A stretch of 64,000 bases of DNA, taken from Tetramitus jugosus. Its lineage: Eukaryota > Heterolobosea > Eutetramitea > Acrasida > Vahlkampfiidae. Location of the stretch: assembly GCA_937625935.1 (NCBI GenBank), contig OW569346.1, positions 558,001 to 622,000 on the forward strand, given 5' to 3'. Below are positions 54,008 through 62,755 of this stretch, one piece after another. The translations under genes were made by a program, and so were the position numbers. Below the pieces are notes generated by a model. The model saw only the letters and a list, made by a program, of their open reading frames with translations. It was not told the DNA's origin and made no database searches. The stretch's first letter is position 1, and the number at the start of each line of letters is the position of its first letter.

Positions 54008-54364
54008 ATGGATTCAGAACAAGTGGCAATGCAGAACACGATTGAGGAACCAACAAGGAAGATGACCTATGTGGTGACAACATTTGAGAGTGACGGCATT
54101 GTGGATGCTGAGGAATTGAAGGAACACATTGAAGAATTCATTGAAGAGAAGAGACAAGTGGCAAAGGGAGCACGACCTCTGAAGGGTCGCATGAGCCGTC
54201 AAGAGCTATTGGACACGCTAAAGGGATTCGGTGAGTGGTTCAAGGGTTGGGCAATTGATGTCTTCTTGTTCCGCTTGTTCGATTGCTTAATTGTTGCCTT
54301 TTTGCTTTACCTGACAAAGAAGCACCGGTGGTTGAACCGTATGCTTGGTTGGATAATTGAATAG
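54008..54364 (+). CDS. Small tail-anchored membrane protein
   Basis: Single exon, 118 aa from the ATG at 54008. The first 80 residues are acidic and helical (DAEELKEHIEEFIEEKRQ), then LLDTLKGFGEWFKGW, an amphipathic helix. Residues about 85-103 (FLFRLFDCLIVAFLLYL) form one membrane span, followed by the basic tail TKKHRWLNRMLGWIIE. That layout predicts a C-terminally anchored protein facing the cytosol. No family is recognised. Upstream DNA to 53795 is the divergent promoter region with HID1. Confidence 0.65.
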   Translation: MDSEQVAMQNTIEEPTRKMTYVVTTFESDGIVDAEELKEHIEEFIEEKRQVAKGARPLKGRMSRQELLDTLKGFGEWFKGWAIDVFLFRLFDCLIVAFLLYLTKKHRWLNRMLGWIIE

Positions 54365-54495
54365 ATGTGCACTGGCGACAGAAGATGCGCGAAGCTTTTT
54401 GATAATCATAATAATAAATTATTTTGTTCGTTTCTTGAGCAGGTATATGAGTATTATATCGTTTCGAGTTGGTTGCTGTCTGTGTGGAGGATTAC

Positions 54496-56781
54496 TTATT
54501 GAGTGTCATCCGTTACCATGAGATATACTGGGAATAAGAACACAAACTCTTGGCTCGTCTTCTTATTGATACATCTGAGCTGATTCAGCTGTTGTAATCC
54601 GTTCTGAACAGCCACAAAGCACAGCTTGAACCGGCCGGTATCATTAGCCCTGATTATACCAATGTCCACGCACCCATCTTGACAAATTAGAGATGAATCA
54701 GTTGAGAGCTGAGATTCGATTGTTAAATCCAAGTCAGCTGCAGTATAGTTTGATATGAGAATTTCGACATCGAATGGCTGTAATAACTTGACAGATTCGG
54801 GACATGAGATCGAAGTTTGAATACCACCAATCAAATCAACACTCACCCATCGAACCATCACATTCTGCTTGAAATCACTACTCAACCCATTGATAGAGTA
54901 GTCAATGGTAATTGGTGTAGCATATTCGGATAGCATATTTGTTTGTACAATTGCTGCACTTTTGCGTGTGCCTCGTGCAGTAGCCAACGGCTTAATCGTC
55001 ACCTTCGAAGCACTATAATCATTCACAGAATCGTCCTTGTCAGATGTTCGAACTGACCGATCTGTTGGACACACTAAAAAGGTGATCGAGTACTGTTCTC
55101 CAGGCTTGACAGTGACCGGAAAGATATTCTTATCGACAAACGTTTCGTACAGCTCAGTGATTTCGGATTGTTTCTGAACAGATGTTTTCGATATGGATAG
55201 CTCACTGATGTTTGGTTGTTGAACTTGGTCGTCATCATCTCTATTGCTGCTCAGTTGTTTGACTGCGTCATCCGGGGTTAAATATCGTACAACTTTGGAA
55301 GCAAGGAGGTGCATGTTGGAATCCTTTAACACGATTTCATAATGTGGGTGAATGTTTTGAACATGCAACTGCACATATGCCTTGTTTGTCAACAATTGAG
55401 AACTCCATGTAATGTTCATGGGATTAATCAACGTAACAGGCACACACAATGCACAGAGAAAGATCTTCTCCTTAATGTAATGTCTGCTTGTTTCGTATGC
55501 CAACAACAGATCCAACTCCTTTCGTCTGTTCAAATTCATGTCTGATGCCGCGTCCGCAATGTTCTTTCCTGTCATCATACTGGCTACGTTTGATTCGTCA
55601 GCAGTGGTGCTACCATCTGATGCTTGTTGATTCATTCGAGTGTCAGCCAGAGTCTTAACCACCAAATCAGAAAACTGTTCAGATGATATGTACAACTCAG
55701 TGATCAAATACAGAGGGATATCCATATTGAAGAATCTTGCATCATCGACATGGACTTGAGTGTGGAAGGAACGTCCATTGAACGGTCCCTCCTTTGGTGT
55801 CGAAACATTTTTCATGGAAACGGCATGACTGTTCATTGTTTGCTTCGTAATGGACACTCCTTTGAAAATGTAAAAATCAATGTCATCGTCTTCCACGGAT
55901 GTTGATGCTGATGATGACGATGAGGCACCTCTATCACCTCTATCACCACCACTACCACCACCAGTATTGCCCGTCGAGGGATTATTAGTCGAAGAAAGAT
56001 TACTCGTGCTCATACTTCTATTCATACTCGATGATTTGTCCATTGAAGTGGCAAGTGAGGTCGATGATGCCGATGAAGATAACGATGAAGATGCCGGTGT
56101 AGACGATGATGATGATGATCCCACAAATCTCCTACTGTTCATACTGTCCTTATCAGATCCCATTCGCTTAATAATGACACTCGTACTGGAATGAGCACCG
56201 TTACTGGATGTGAAATGAGTAGGCATCGTATGACTCATGTAACTCTTCATGTGTAACGTACTGAATATTTGATTCCACAGTTGCATGCACGTCTCTTCCA
56301 ATTGATCACTGGGAACTGCTTTCAAATTGAACACGTTGATGAATTGTTTCTTGAGGTGTTGATCCATGAAACTGACACCTCTGGCACCACCTGTTGTTGT
56401 TCTTTGAGATGTAGTGTTGGTAGTGTTCGTAGTCTGTTGATCGAGAATGACACTTTTGTCTGGATAGATATCAACAGTCAAATCCACTGTTTCGCCCATG
56501 AAGACTACGTGTCTTCGATTTTTTCTGCAAATGCCATTGACTGGTGATGGGGACAATGTTGTGGATGATGGTTGTTTGGTTGTGGATGGTGTTGGTGTTG
56601 GTGAGGTTGATGGTGCACCACTCGTACTACTGTCCACTGAAAGAGTCGTTGAGGGGTTGTTGGATGGATGGGAGAGATGAATCTTGGGTTGTTGAGTCAA
56701 GAGAATATCATAGCGAGTGATACCTGCCACTAACAATTGCTCAATATCGTGCTCGCTCTCAGAATACTTGCTATTGTTCAT
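54496..56781 (-). CDS. TRAPPC14 (C7orf43)-like trafficking protein, candidate
   Basis: The first in-frame ATG is at 56779-56781, giving 761 aa; a few more codons upstream lack ATG, so a further 5' exon is possible. The layout resembles TRAPPC14/TRAPPC13-type proteins built of Ig-like beta-sandwiches: an early NRRHVVFMGETVDLTVDIY strand pair, where TRAPPC14 has YLGETVRF; a long Ser/Thr/Asp low-complexity insert (residues about 220-310); then sandwich domains with AYVQLHVQNIHPHYEIVLKD, EQYSITFLVCPTD and PFDVEILISNYTAADLDLTIE. No catalytic motif and no membrane helix. TRAPPC14 links TRAPPII to ciliary vesicle traffic in animals. Similarity is at the level of domain order and short motifs only. 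Confidence 0.45.
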   Translation of the reverse strand: MNNSKYSESEHDIEQLLVAGITRYDILLTQQPKIHLSHPSNNPSTTLSVDSSTSGAPSTSPTPTPSTTKQPSSTTLSPSPVNGICRKNRRHVVFMGETVDLTVDIYPDKSVILDQQTTNTTNTTSQRTTTGGARGVSFMDQHLKKQFINVFNLKAVPSDQLEETCMQLWNQIFSTLHMKSYMSHTMPTHFTSSNGAHSSTSVIIKRMGSDKDSMNSRRFVGSSSSSSTPASSSLSSSASSTSLATSMDKSSSMNRSMSTSNLSSTNNPSTGNTGGGSGGDRGDRGASSSSSASTSVEDDDIDFYIFKGVSITKQTMNSHAVSMKNVSTPKEGPFNGRSFHTQVHVDDARFFNMDIPLYLITELYISSEQFSDLVVKTLADTRMNQQASDGSTTADESNVASMMTGKNIADAASDMNLNRRKELDLLLAYETSRHYIKEKIFLCALCVPVTLINPMNITWSSQLLTNKAYVQLHVQNIHPHYEIVLKDSNMHLLASKVVRYLTPDDAVKQLSSNRDDDDQVQQPNISELSISKTSVQKQSEITELYETFVDKNIFPVTVKPGEQYSITFLVCPTDRSVRTSDKDDSVNDYSASKVTIKPLATARGTRKSAAIVQTNMLSEYATPITIDYSINGLSSDFKQNVMVRWVSVDLIGGIQTSISCPESVKLLQPFDVEILISNYTAADLDLTIESQLSTDSSLICQDGCVDIGIIRANDTGRFKLCFVAVQNGLQQLNQLRCINKKTSQEFVFLFPVYLMVTDDTQ

Positions 56782-57194
56782 GACGAAAAAGAGATTGTTC
56801 TTTGTGTTACTGGTCAAATGTTCGTTCTGATGATTTTTGAGTGATAATTCTCCGTTCTGAGAGAGACAAGAGCAACAAATGCAGGCAGCGGTGGAATCCT
56901 AAATCTCAAGTACGTACGAAACTCTCAAGAAGAACATAACAGAAGGTTTCCCTTTGAAAATTCACCAAGCCTGGGTCGTTGTATCTGCGATTCAAATCTC
57001 CGATTTGTAATTTTCCTCCAACCAACGTTACAATGCGTAAGGTTCAATGATGTCGCAAAACAATTCTATTGATAGAACTTTGATCAGCACACAGAACAAC
57101 AAACAAAACATTTGCTTCGCTGCATAGAAATCAAATCAACCTTCAAAAAGCTCCTGTACTTTCCCAACAACATCCAATATAGTGTTTTGCAAAA
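56782..57194. promoter_or_regulatory. Divergent region between TRAPPC14-like gene and PSMA5
   Basis: 413 bp contain the 5' flanks of both genes. A CTCTCTCAG acceptor-like site on the minus strand just upstream could belong to a missing first exon of the TRAPPC14-like gene. No other feature is supported. Confidence 0.35.
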
Positions 57195-58140
57195 ATGTTC
57201 TTAATGGTTTGTATCACCGTGAATCATCTATTCTAATGGATGTGATCTCTCTTCTAACATGAAAACCCCATTTTTTTATAAATATTTTTGCAATGAAATT
57301 TCTATCATCTATGTTTTGCTGCTGAAACCATGTCTGAATGCGCTTCTCGATCGAAACAAACGACGACTCATTGAACCACTTCTTAAAACACATTCTATGG
57401 AACTACACACACACACACAGAGAAGTGAATATGACAGAGGTGTCAACACCTTTTCACCTGAAGGCAGACTCTTCCAAGTCGAATATGCCATTGAAGCCAT
57501 CAAGCTCGGCTCCACTGCAGTCGGTCTTCAAACACCAGAAGGTGTCGTTCTTGCTGTAGAAAAGAGATTGACATCCACATTGTTGGAACCGTCCAGTGTG
57601 GAGAAGATTATGGAGATTGATACTCATTTGGGTTGTGCCATGAGTGGATTGACAGCCGATGCGAGAACAATGATTGAGCATGCGAGAGTAGAGACTCAGA
57701 ATCACAGATTTACCTACAATGAACCAATGACTGTCGAGTCGTGCACACAAGCTGTCTGTGACTTGGCATTGCGATTCGGAGAAGGTGACAAGGAAGAGAG
57801 AGGCATGAGTAGACCTTTTGGTGTCGCTCTGTTGATTGCTGGAATTGATGAGAATGGTCCTGCACTGTATCACACAGATCCTAGTGGCACATTTGTTCGT
57901 TATGAAGCAAAGGCCATTGGAGCAGGTTCAGAAGGTGCTCAGACAACACTGCAGGACGAATATCACAGATCGATGAGTCTCGAGGATGCTGAAACTTTGG
58001 CATTGACCATTTTGAAACAAGTCATGGAAGAGAAGATTAACTCTACCAATGTTGAGATTGCTAGCATCACTGTCAGTGATCCATTCTTCCGAATCTATGA
58101 CAAGCAACAATTAGAGACCATTATTGCTCGATTGAAGTAA
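57195..58140 (+). CDS. PSMA5: 20S proteasome alpha5 subunit
   Basis: Alpha5 is one of the seven non-catalytic ring subunits of the 20S core. A 12-bp first coding exon (57195-57206, MFLM) with donor GTTTGT joins across a 214-bp intron to exon 2 (57421-58140), giving 243 aa (human 241) and the N-terminus [20 protein letters not shown], against MFLTRSEYDRG in the family. Reading straight through instead would put a poly-His/Thr leader (ELHTHTQ) there. The [20 protein letters not shown] signature is present, and [20 protein letters not shown] follows. The acceptor is formed by an (AC)7 tract ending in AG. PA200, whose tail docks on alpha-ring pockets such as alpha5/alpha6 in yeast, is encoded 32 kb away in the same window. 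Confidence 0.95.
57405..57418. repeat. (AC)7 microsatellite at the PSMA5 splice acceptor
   Basis: Seven AC units run directly into the AG of the acceptor, in place of a pyrimidine tract. Confidence 0.85.
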
Positions 58141-58316
58141 TTCAATCATTACTTGTTTGCTGTATATTTTTCATCTTCCATTTTCAAATAAAGTCCTTGT
58201 ATAAAAACTGAAATACGATTTGTTTTTTGTTTGTGCAGGTGTTGCATTTGGTTGTGGTGGGAGTGGATTGATTGGTAATCCAGTCGTGGTTGTTGCAACA
58301 AATTTATTTACTACGA

Positions 58317-58886
58317 TTATTGCTCAGAGGATGATGGTGTGGCTTCTTGCATTGGCTCCATCAATCGGATCAAGTGATCCAACATGGTTGAACGAGTCAA
58401 GATTCCGACCAACTTCTTCTCATTCTTCTTGGTTACGGGCAAACATCCGCGCTTGCTCATCGACATGACCTTACATGCATCCACAATTGTATCATTCTCT
58501 GTGACAGTCAACAGATTGTGCGACATGGCTTCCTGAACCTTGTGCTGTGCCAATTTCTTCATATTGTCTGCAATGTTAATCTCTGGACTGAGAACAGGTG
58601 AAGAAGAAGCCAATCGAATGTCTCTATCGGTCAAAACACCCAACAGTTCACCATGATTCTTCTTGTCTACTACTGGTAGATGACGAATGTGATGAGTGAG
58701 CATCAGATGCAATGCTTCGTCAAGAGTGCTCTGCGGTTCAATTGTGATCAACTTTTGATCTGCAATCAAGTGTTTGACGAGCTTCTTTTCTTGGCTGTTA
58801 TGATTCTTGAGGGTCGAATGAACAAATCTTGTACTTGTTGTTGAAACAGGCTTGATTCGAAGGGATAGTTGAGCGAGGCGTTGCAT
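58317..58886 (-). CDS. Mitochondrial tandem CBS-domain protein
   Basis: The start is ATG 58884-58886, giving 189 aa. Residues 1-30 (MQRLAQLSLRIKPVSTTSTR) have no acids and several Arg, a probable mitochondrial presequence. Two CBS motifs follow: the first begins LITIEPQSTLDEALHLMLTHHIRHLPVVD and ends GVLTDRDIRLA (about 55-105), the second begins LLTVTENDTIVDACKVMS and ends VGILTRSTMLDHLI (about 130-175). CBS pairs bind adenosine nucleotides and usually regulate partners; with no enzyme domain attached, a sensor or regulatory subunit is likely. Partner unknown. Confidence 0.85.
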   Translation of the reverse strand: MQRLAQLSLRIKPVSTTSTRFVHSTLKNHNSQEKKLVKHLIADQKLITIEPQSTLDEALHLMLTHHIRHLPVVDKKNHGELLGVLTDRDIRLASSSPVLSPEINIADNMKKLAQHKVQEAMSHNLLTVTENDTIVDACKVMSMSKRGCLPVTKKNEKKLVGILTRSTMLDHLIRLMEPMQEATPSSSEQ

Positions 58887-59136
58887 TTTGGGATCCGTTG
58901 TCAATGTTGATCTATGGTTGCTTTTTCGTTTGGTTCCTTTTTCAATGTTTTTTGAAGAGGTCAATTTATTAATTGTGCCCCTTCAAAAGCTTTGCCGCAG
59001 TGAGATCGCTGGTCACCAAGATCGCTGCCAAACACGAAAACCCGCAGGTCGCAACTTCGAACAATAGGAACCACAAGCGTAAGCGAGTAGGCGCGGCTAG
59101 CGCGCAGGAATTTCAGTTTTGACATCCTTTCAAGGA

Positions 59137-59207
59137 GCATTGATGGTGTAGAGGCAGCATCTCAGCCTTCCAAGCTGAGGACCCGGGTTCGATTCCCGGT
59201 CAATGCA
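59137..59207 (+). tRNA. tRNA-Gly (anticodon TCC)
   Basis: The acceptor GCATTGA (59137-59143) pairs with TCAATGC (59200-59206), discriminator A at 59207. The D-arm is TGGTGTAGAGGCAGCA. The stem TCAGC/GCTGA holds the loop CTTCCAA, anticodon TCC. The T-arm CCGGGTTCGATTCCCGG has a perfect B box. A TTTT tract follows at once (59208-59211). No intron. The next protein start codon is only 41 bp downstream. Confidence 0.97.
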
Positions 59208-59247
59208 TTTTGATCATTTTTCGATCATCCAAACCCAAAACTCAAGC

Positions 59248-60879
59248 ATGAACAAAGAAACAACCACCACACCTCTCTCGCTCAACAATGTCTATGTTCC
59301 CTTCTTTGTTTATCAGATTCTAGAGCACATACACGTCGTCGAATACCATTCGGCACCCGAAGCCTTAACCGACCGTCACCATCATCAATTCATCTGGAAA
59401 GCTAAACTTTCTGCTTCTCCACAAGAACAACAACAACAGACAAGAACAACAACCATGATATCATCATCATCCTCGTCACCCAGGGACCACAATAATAATA
59501 ATGATGATAGTGAGGATAGGAAAGATCATTTTGCATACATCAAAGTCAATCGATGTTCCATCATGGGATACATTACAAGTGTCGACTATTATTTGAATCG
59601 AAAGGTGACATTGACAGTGGATGATGGCACTGGTCATTCCATCAAGTGCATTCAATGGTTTTCAAGTGATGATCATACTCATAATCATACTCATAGGACT
59701 ACTAATACTCATAATACTACTACTACTCAGCAGTCATATACGATTGGTCAATTGATTGAATTGAAGGGAAGATTACACTATTATAAGAAGTTTAAGCAAA
59801 TTGTGATTGAACGGGTGAATAAGGTGTCAGACAATGACCAGAATGGTCATTTACAAGAGTGTCATTTCTGGATACAGTGCATCAAGAATCAACAGGCGAT
59901 ACTGGAAGAAGAAAATGCACGTATTCGAATACTTGAAAGACAACAACAACAGAAGAAGAATATGAAGAATAATTCGGATAATGGTGATGATGCTGATGAG
60001 AGATTGAAACGATTGAAGATTAGTGACAAGGTTGAATCGTGGTTTGGGCATATGCTTCATCACAGAATTACGACTCTTACAGACGAGTTTCTTTCTTCTT
60101 CTTCTTCTGCTTCCTCTATTCATCAAAAGACAGTGGAGCAGGAGAAGAAGAATAATGAGGATAATTGTGCTGTGAGTCGTGATGACGATACTCGTTCAAT
60201 TCATCGAAAACAAAAAATATTCTCGGTTCAGGATTTTCTAGCACAGTCTGACAATGATTCTGCTGCTGCTGCTGGTGGAGATGATGAAGGGTTAGCTTCA
60301 TGGATGGATCAAGTATTTGCACAATATGAACAATGGCTGGTCACGTTATTGAATGATGATGATAGTGAAAACAATCAGGGTAGTGCAAACAAGAGACATG
60401 TGCCTGCAGCAATTCAAGGAGAATCATCTGCACGTGAAGAGGAAAAGAAGGCTGTATTGTTGCGCGTGTTGAATCGATTATTAGATTCCAATTACATTAT
60501 TCATATCGAATGGGACAATGGTGCTCCTCGGATCAATCCTTGCATGATTATTGATACGTCCAGTCATTTTCAATGCATTACACTGCGTCATCATTTACTG
60601 ATAGTAATTGAGGAGTATGTGAGAAGTAGACAGAAACAACAGCAACTTCAGCAGCAGAGAAACAATCAGTCAACGAGTCGTACGCATTCTGCTGTGGTTG
60701 GACAGCATAGCCATCACGAAGATGGAGTCCCTCTGTCGTTTATTTACACTGCAGTTCGATCCATGAGAGAGTTCTCGAGAATCAGTGATCAAATGTTCCG
60801 CGAGTGTATCGAATATATGATCAATGAGAGCATCATGTATGAAACATCGAGGCATCAATGTTACAAAGTTATTGAATGA
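59248..60879 (+). CDS. STN1-like CST-complex telomere protein
   Basis: STN1 works with CTC1 and TEN1 to bind telomeric single strands and help DNA polymerase alpha-primase fill in. Start at ATG 59248 gives 543 aa; an earlier ATG lies inside tRNA-Gly. The N-terminus NNVYVPFFVYQIL resembles the family's entry helix. An OB fold at about 105-210 reads VNRCSIMGYITSVDYYLNRKVTLTVDDGTGHSIKCIQWF, then GQLIELKGRLHYYKKFKQIVIERV, the classic STN1 pattern of DDGTG and I.C..W; a His/Thr repeat sits in one OB loop. A disordered acidic and Gln-rich middle leads to a C-terminal winged-helix region (FSRISDQMFRECIEYMINESIMYE). Family knowledge supports STN1 over RPA2, which shares this layout. Confidence 0.75.
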   Translation: MNKETTTTPLSLNNVYVPFFVYQILEHIHVVEYHSAPEALTDRHHHQFIWKAKLSASPQEQQQQTRTTTMISSSSSSPRDHNNNNDDSEDRKDHFAYIKVNRCSIMGYITSVDYYLNRKVTLTVDDGTGHSIKCIQWFSSDDHTHNHTHRTTNTHNTTTTQQSYTIGQLIELKGRLHYYKKFKQIVIERVNKVSDNDQNGHLQECHFWIQCIKNQQAILEEENARIRILERQQQQKKNMKNNSDNGDDADERLKRLKISDKVESWFGHMLHHRITTLTDEFLSSSSSASSIHQKTVEQEKKNNEDNCAVSRDDDTRSIHRKQKIFSVQDFLAQSDNDSAAAAGGDDEGLASWMDQVFAQYEQWLVTLLNDDDSENNQGSANKRHVPAAIQGESSAREEEKKAVLLRVLNRLLDSNYIIHIEWDNGAPRINPCMIIDTSSHFQCITLRHHLLIVIEEYVRSRQKQQQLQQQRNNQSTSRTHSAVVGQHSHHEDGVPLSFIYTAVRSMREFSRISDQMFRECIEYMINESIMYETSRHQCYKVIE

Positions 60880-60970
60880 TAATTTTGTGCTTCATGACAA
60901 GTTCGCTTGAAATGTATTGTTTATTATTTACATGCTGAGCTCCCCCCATACGATCATGCGATGACACATA

Positions 60971-62332
60971 TTAGGCTGGTGATTGTTTCCAAACGGGCTG
61001 GCTGAGTAACTGTCCAACTGAGACACAAGCACACTCCGATGGAGCGCTGCACACCATTATCACTTTCGAAAGACCAGTGAGTTTGTGTGCACTCTTCACC
61101 GCATACTCTGTCCTCCCGTTGAGCGTGAACAAGTCACTCGGATCAGTGTATTGCCATCGCCCAAAGTCAACGAGGAAAGTCCAGTCCCAGTAACTGCCCT
61201 GTGACGTCTTAAGAAGTTTTAGCTTATTTTTCTTGTAATCAAAGACCCTACCCTTGTGGATAAAGTTGAGTCTCTCTGCTCTCCAATATTCTTCCGTATT
61301 ATTACCGTACAAATGCAGGGTCTGATCGAACATTGGTACTGTGAGTTCTTTGATGGTTTTCGTGTCAGTGGAGTTGCAGATGACACTCAATAGGTTTGGC
61401 AGTCCTCCAGTCACACAAACACCACCACAAGTCACAGAAGGAGATAACGAAGCTCTAGCCTCCCTACTTTTGGCATGCGTAACCTCTTGCGTGACGTCCA
61501 TATCTCTTTCGACTGGTGCAAAATCGACCAACTTCAAGGGATCTCCTCTGACGTTCATCTCGAAAGAATGCAGTAGGGATCTCGGTCCCTTGGGACACAC
61601 TTGGTTCGCATGCAGCTGCAACTTTATATGAATCAATTTCTGTTCAGCATCATGTTCTTCTACTATCATCTTTGCCAGACAGGAGGATATCGTTCGGGTG
61701 TCGGGGGTAGCCACTACTAAGCCCCAACTAAGGACAGGAAAAGGGAGGATTTTCGTTTGCCTCGAGATTGGTTCTTTGTAGGTCTTCTCTACCTTTGCAA
61801 TTGGCGGTGAGACTTGATCTTGTGTTGGACTACTACATAACGCCAGCACCTCATCAATGCTCTCTCTTATTTTTTCACCATTTTCGTCTGTCACTTCAAA
61901 CACCAAATGTTCCACCGTGCAGCCCTCTTGTTGAGATATCTGCACTAGTCCGTCACCAATCTCCTTTGCAGGGATATTCGACTGATCAAGATCTTCAAGT
62001 AACTTGTCAATGGACAGACGTGATGCAGCTGACTCATCTGATCCAACGCACGGTGTTTCACTTCCGTCCTCTTCCATGTACTTTATGGATGTATCGCTTG
62101 AGGGCTGCGCGTCATTGGGACATGGTGGAAATGTCATGTATTCGTTTTCCAACCTATCAAATAATAAATCATGGGTTGAGAGGTTTGCTAGATCGTTCCT
62201 TAGTCCCCGCAGGTTCCTATCCATTTCATCGCCTTCATCCTCTGAGGAATTATCAATTGGGAGTTCTCCGACGAGATCATTGTATCGCACAGACTTGGTC
62301 GAAGGTGGGCGCTTGACACGATTTGGGTCCAT
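60971..62332 (-). CDS. Unrecognised 453-aa protein
   Basis: Single exon with ATG at 62330-62332. The first 200 residues are acidic and Ser-rich, probably disordered (DNSSEDEGDEMDRNLRGL). Residues about 205-450 look globular and beta-rich, with FPVLSWGLVVATPDTRTIS, then KLIHIKLQLHANQVCPKGPRS and SYWDWTFLVDFGRWQYTDPSD; conserved-looking Trp pairs and several Cys are present. There is no signal peptide or membrane span. Codon use appears a little less AT-biased than its neighbours by eye. I cannot name a family. Confidence 0.65.
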   Translation of the reverse strand: MDPNRVKRPPSTKSVRYNDLVGELPIDNSSEDEGDEMDRNLRGLRNDLANLSTHDLLFDRLENEYMTFPPCPNDAQPSSDTSIKYMEEDGSETPCVGSDESAASRLSIDKLLEDLDQSNIPAKEIGDGLVQISQQEGCTVEHLVFEVTDENGEKIRESIDEVLALCSSPTQDQVSPPIAKVEKTYKEPISRQTKILPFPVLSWGLVVATPDTRTISSCLAKMIVEEHDAEQKLIHIKLQLHANQVCPKGPRSLLHSFEMNVRGDPLKLVDFAPVERDMDVTQEVTHAKSREARASLSPSVTCGGVCVTGGLPNLLSVICNSTDTKTIKELTVPMFDQTLHLYGNNTEEYWRAERLNFIHKGRVFDYKKNKLKLLKTSQGSYWDWTFLVDFGRWQYTDPSDLFTLNGRTEYAVKSAHKLTGLSKVIMVCSAPSECACVSVGQLLSQPVWKQSPA

Positions 62333-62755
62333 CTTTGGAATAAGACAAATGATGGTGTGTTGTTGCGAATGACGATCCGATATTATCTTTCAGTGTGGTT
62401 CTTTCGAAACGGTAGTCCAAGTTAGTGGTAGTCTAAAATCGATCGATGGTTGACGAGATCACGTGATCCTATAAAAGGGAATACTTTGGTATCATACTGG
62501 CTCATATCTTCATGAAAATCGAACCGGTATTGCAACTACTGAAATCAAGGAATCACCAGACTCACCACTGGTTTCAAGAGTCATATCCTGCCATATGTTT
62601 CTTTCGTTCATCGGTTCGAATTGCTCTCACATTGGTGTGTCAATACAAACACGAAAGCAAAACTTTTTTGTTTCATGACAAGTACTTTCATTTGGAATAA
62701 TACGTTAGATTTGTAGATTTGTGCAATGACATCTATTGTTCTTTTGGATCCTGTT
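62333..62755. other. Intergenic region
   Basis: 423 bp between two minus-strand genes. A short plus-strand frame at 62512-62700 shows no family features. Nothing else is seen. Confidence 0.35.

Noticed and set aside
57259-57420. Read-through N-terminus for proteasome alpha5
   Set aside because: It gives a poly-His/Thr leader from the AC repeat; the spliced mini-exon restores the conserved family start.
59203-59247. Earlier in-frame ATG for the STN1-like gene
   Set aside because: It lies within the 3' end of tRNA-Gly, so the next ATG at 59248 was chosen.
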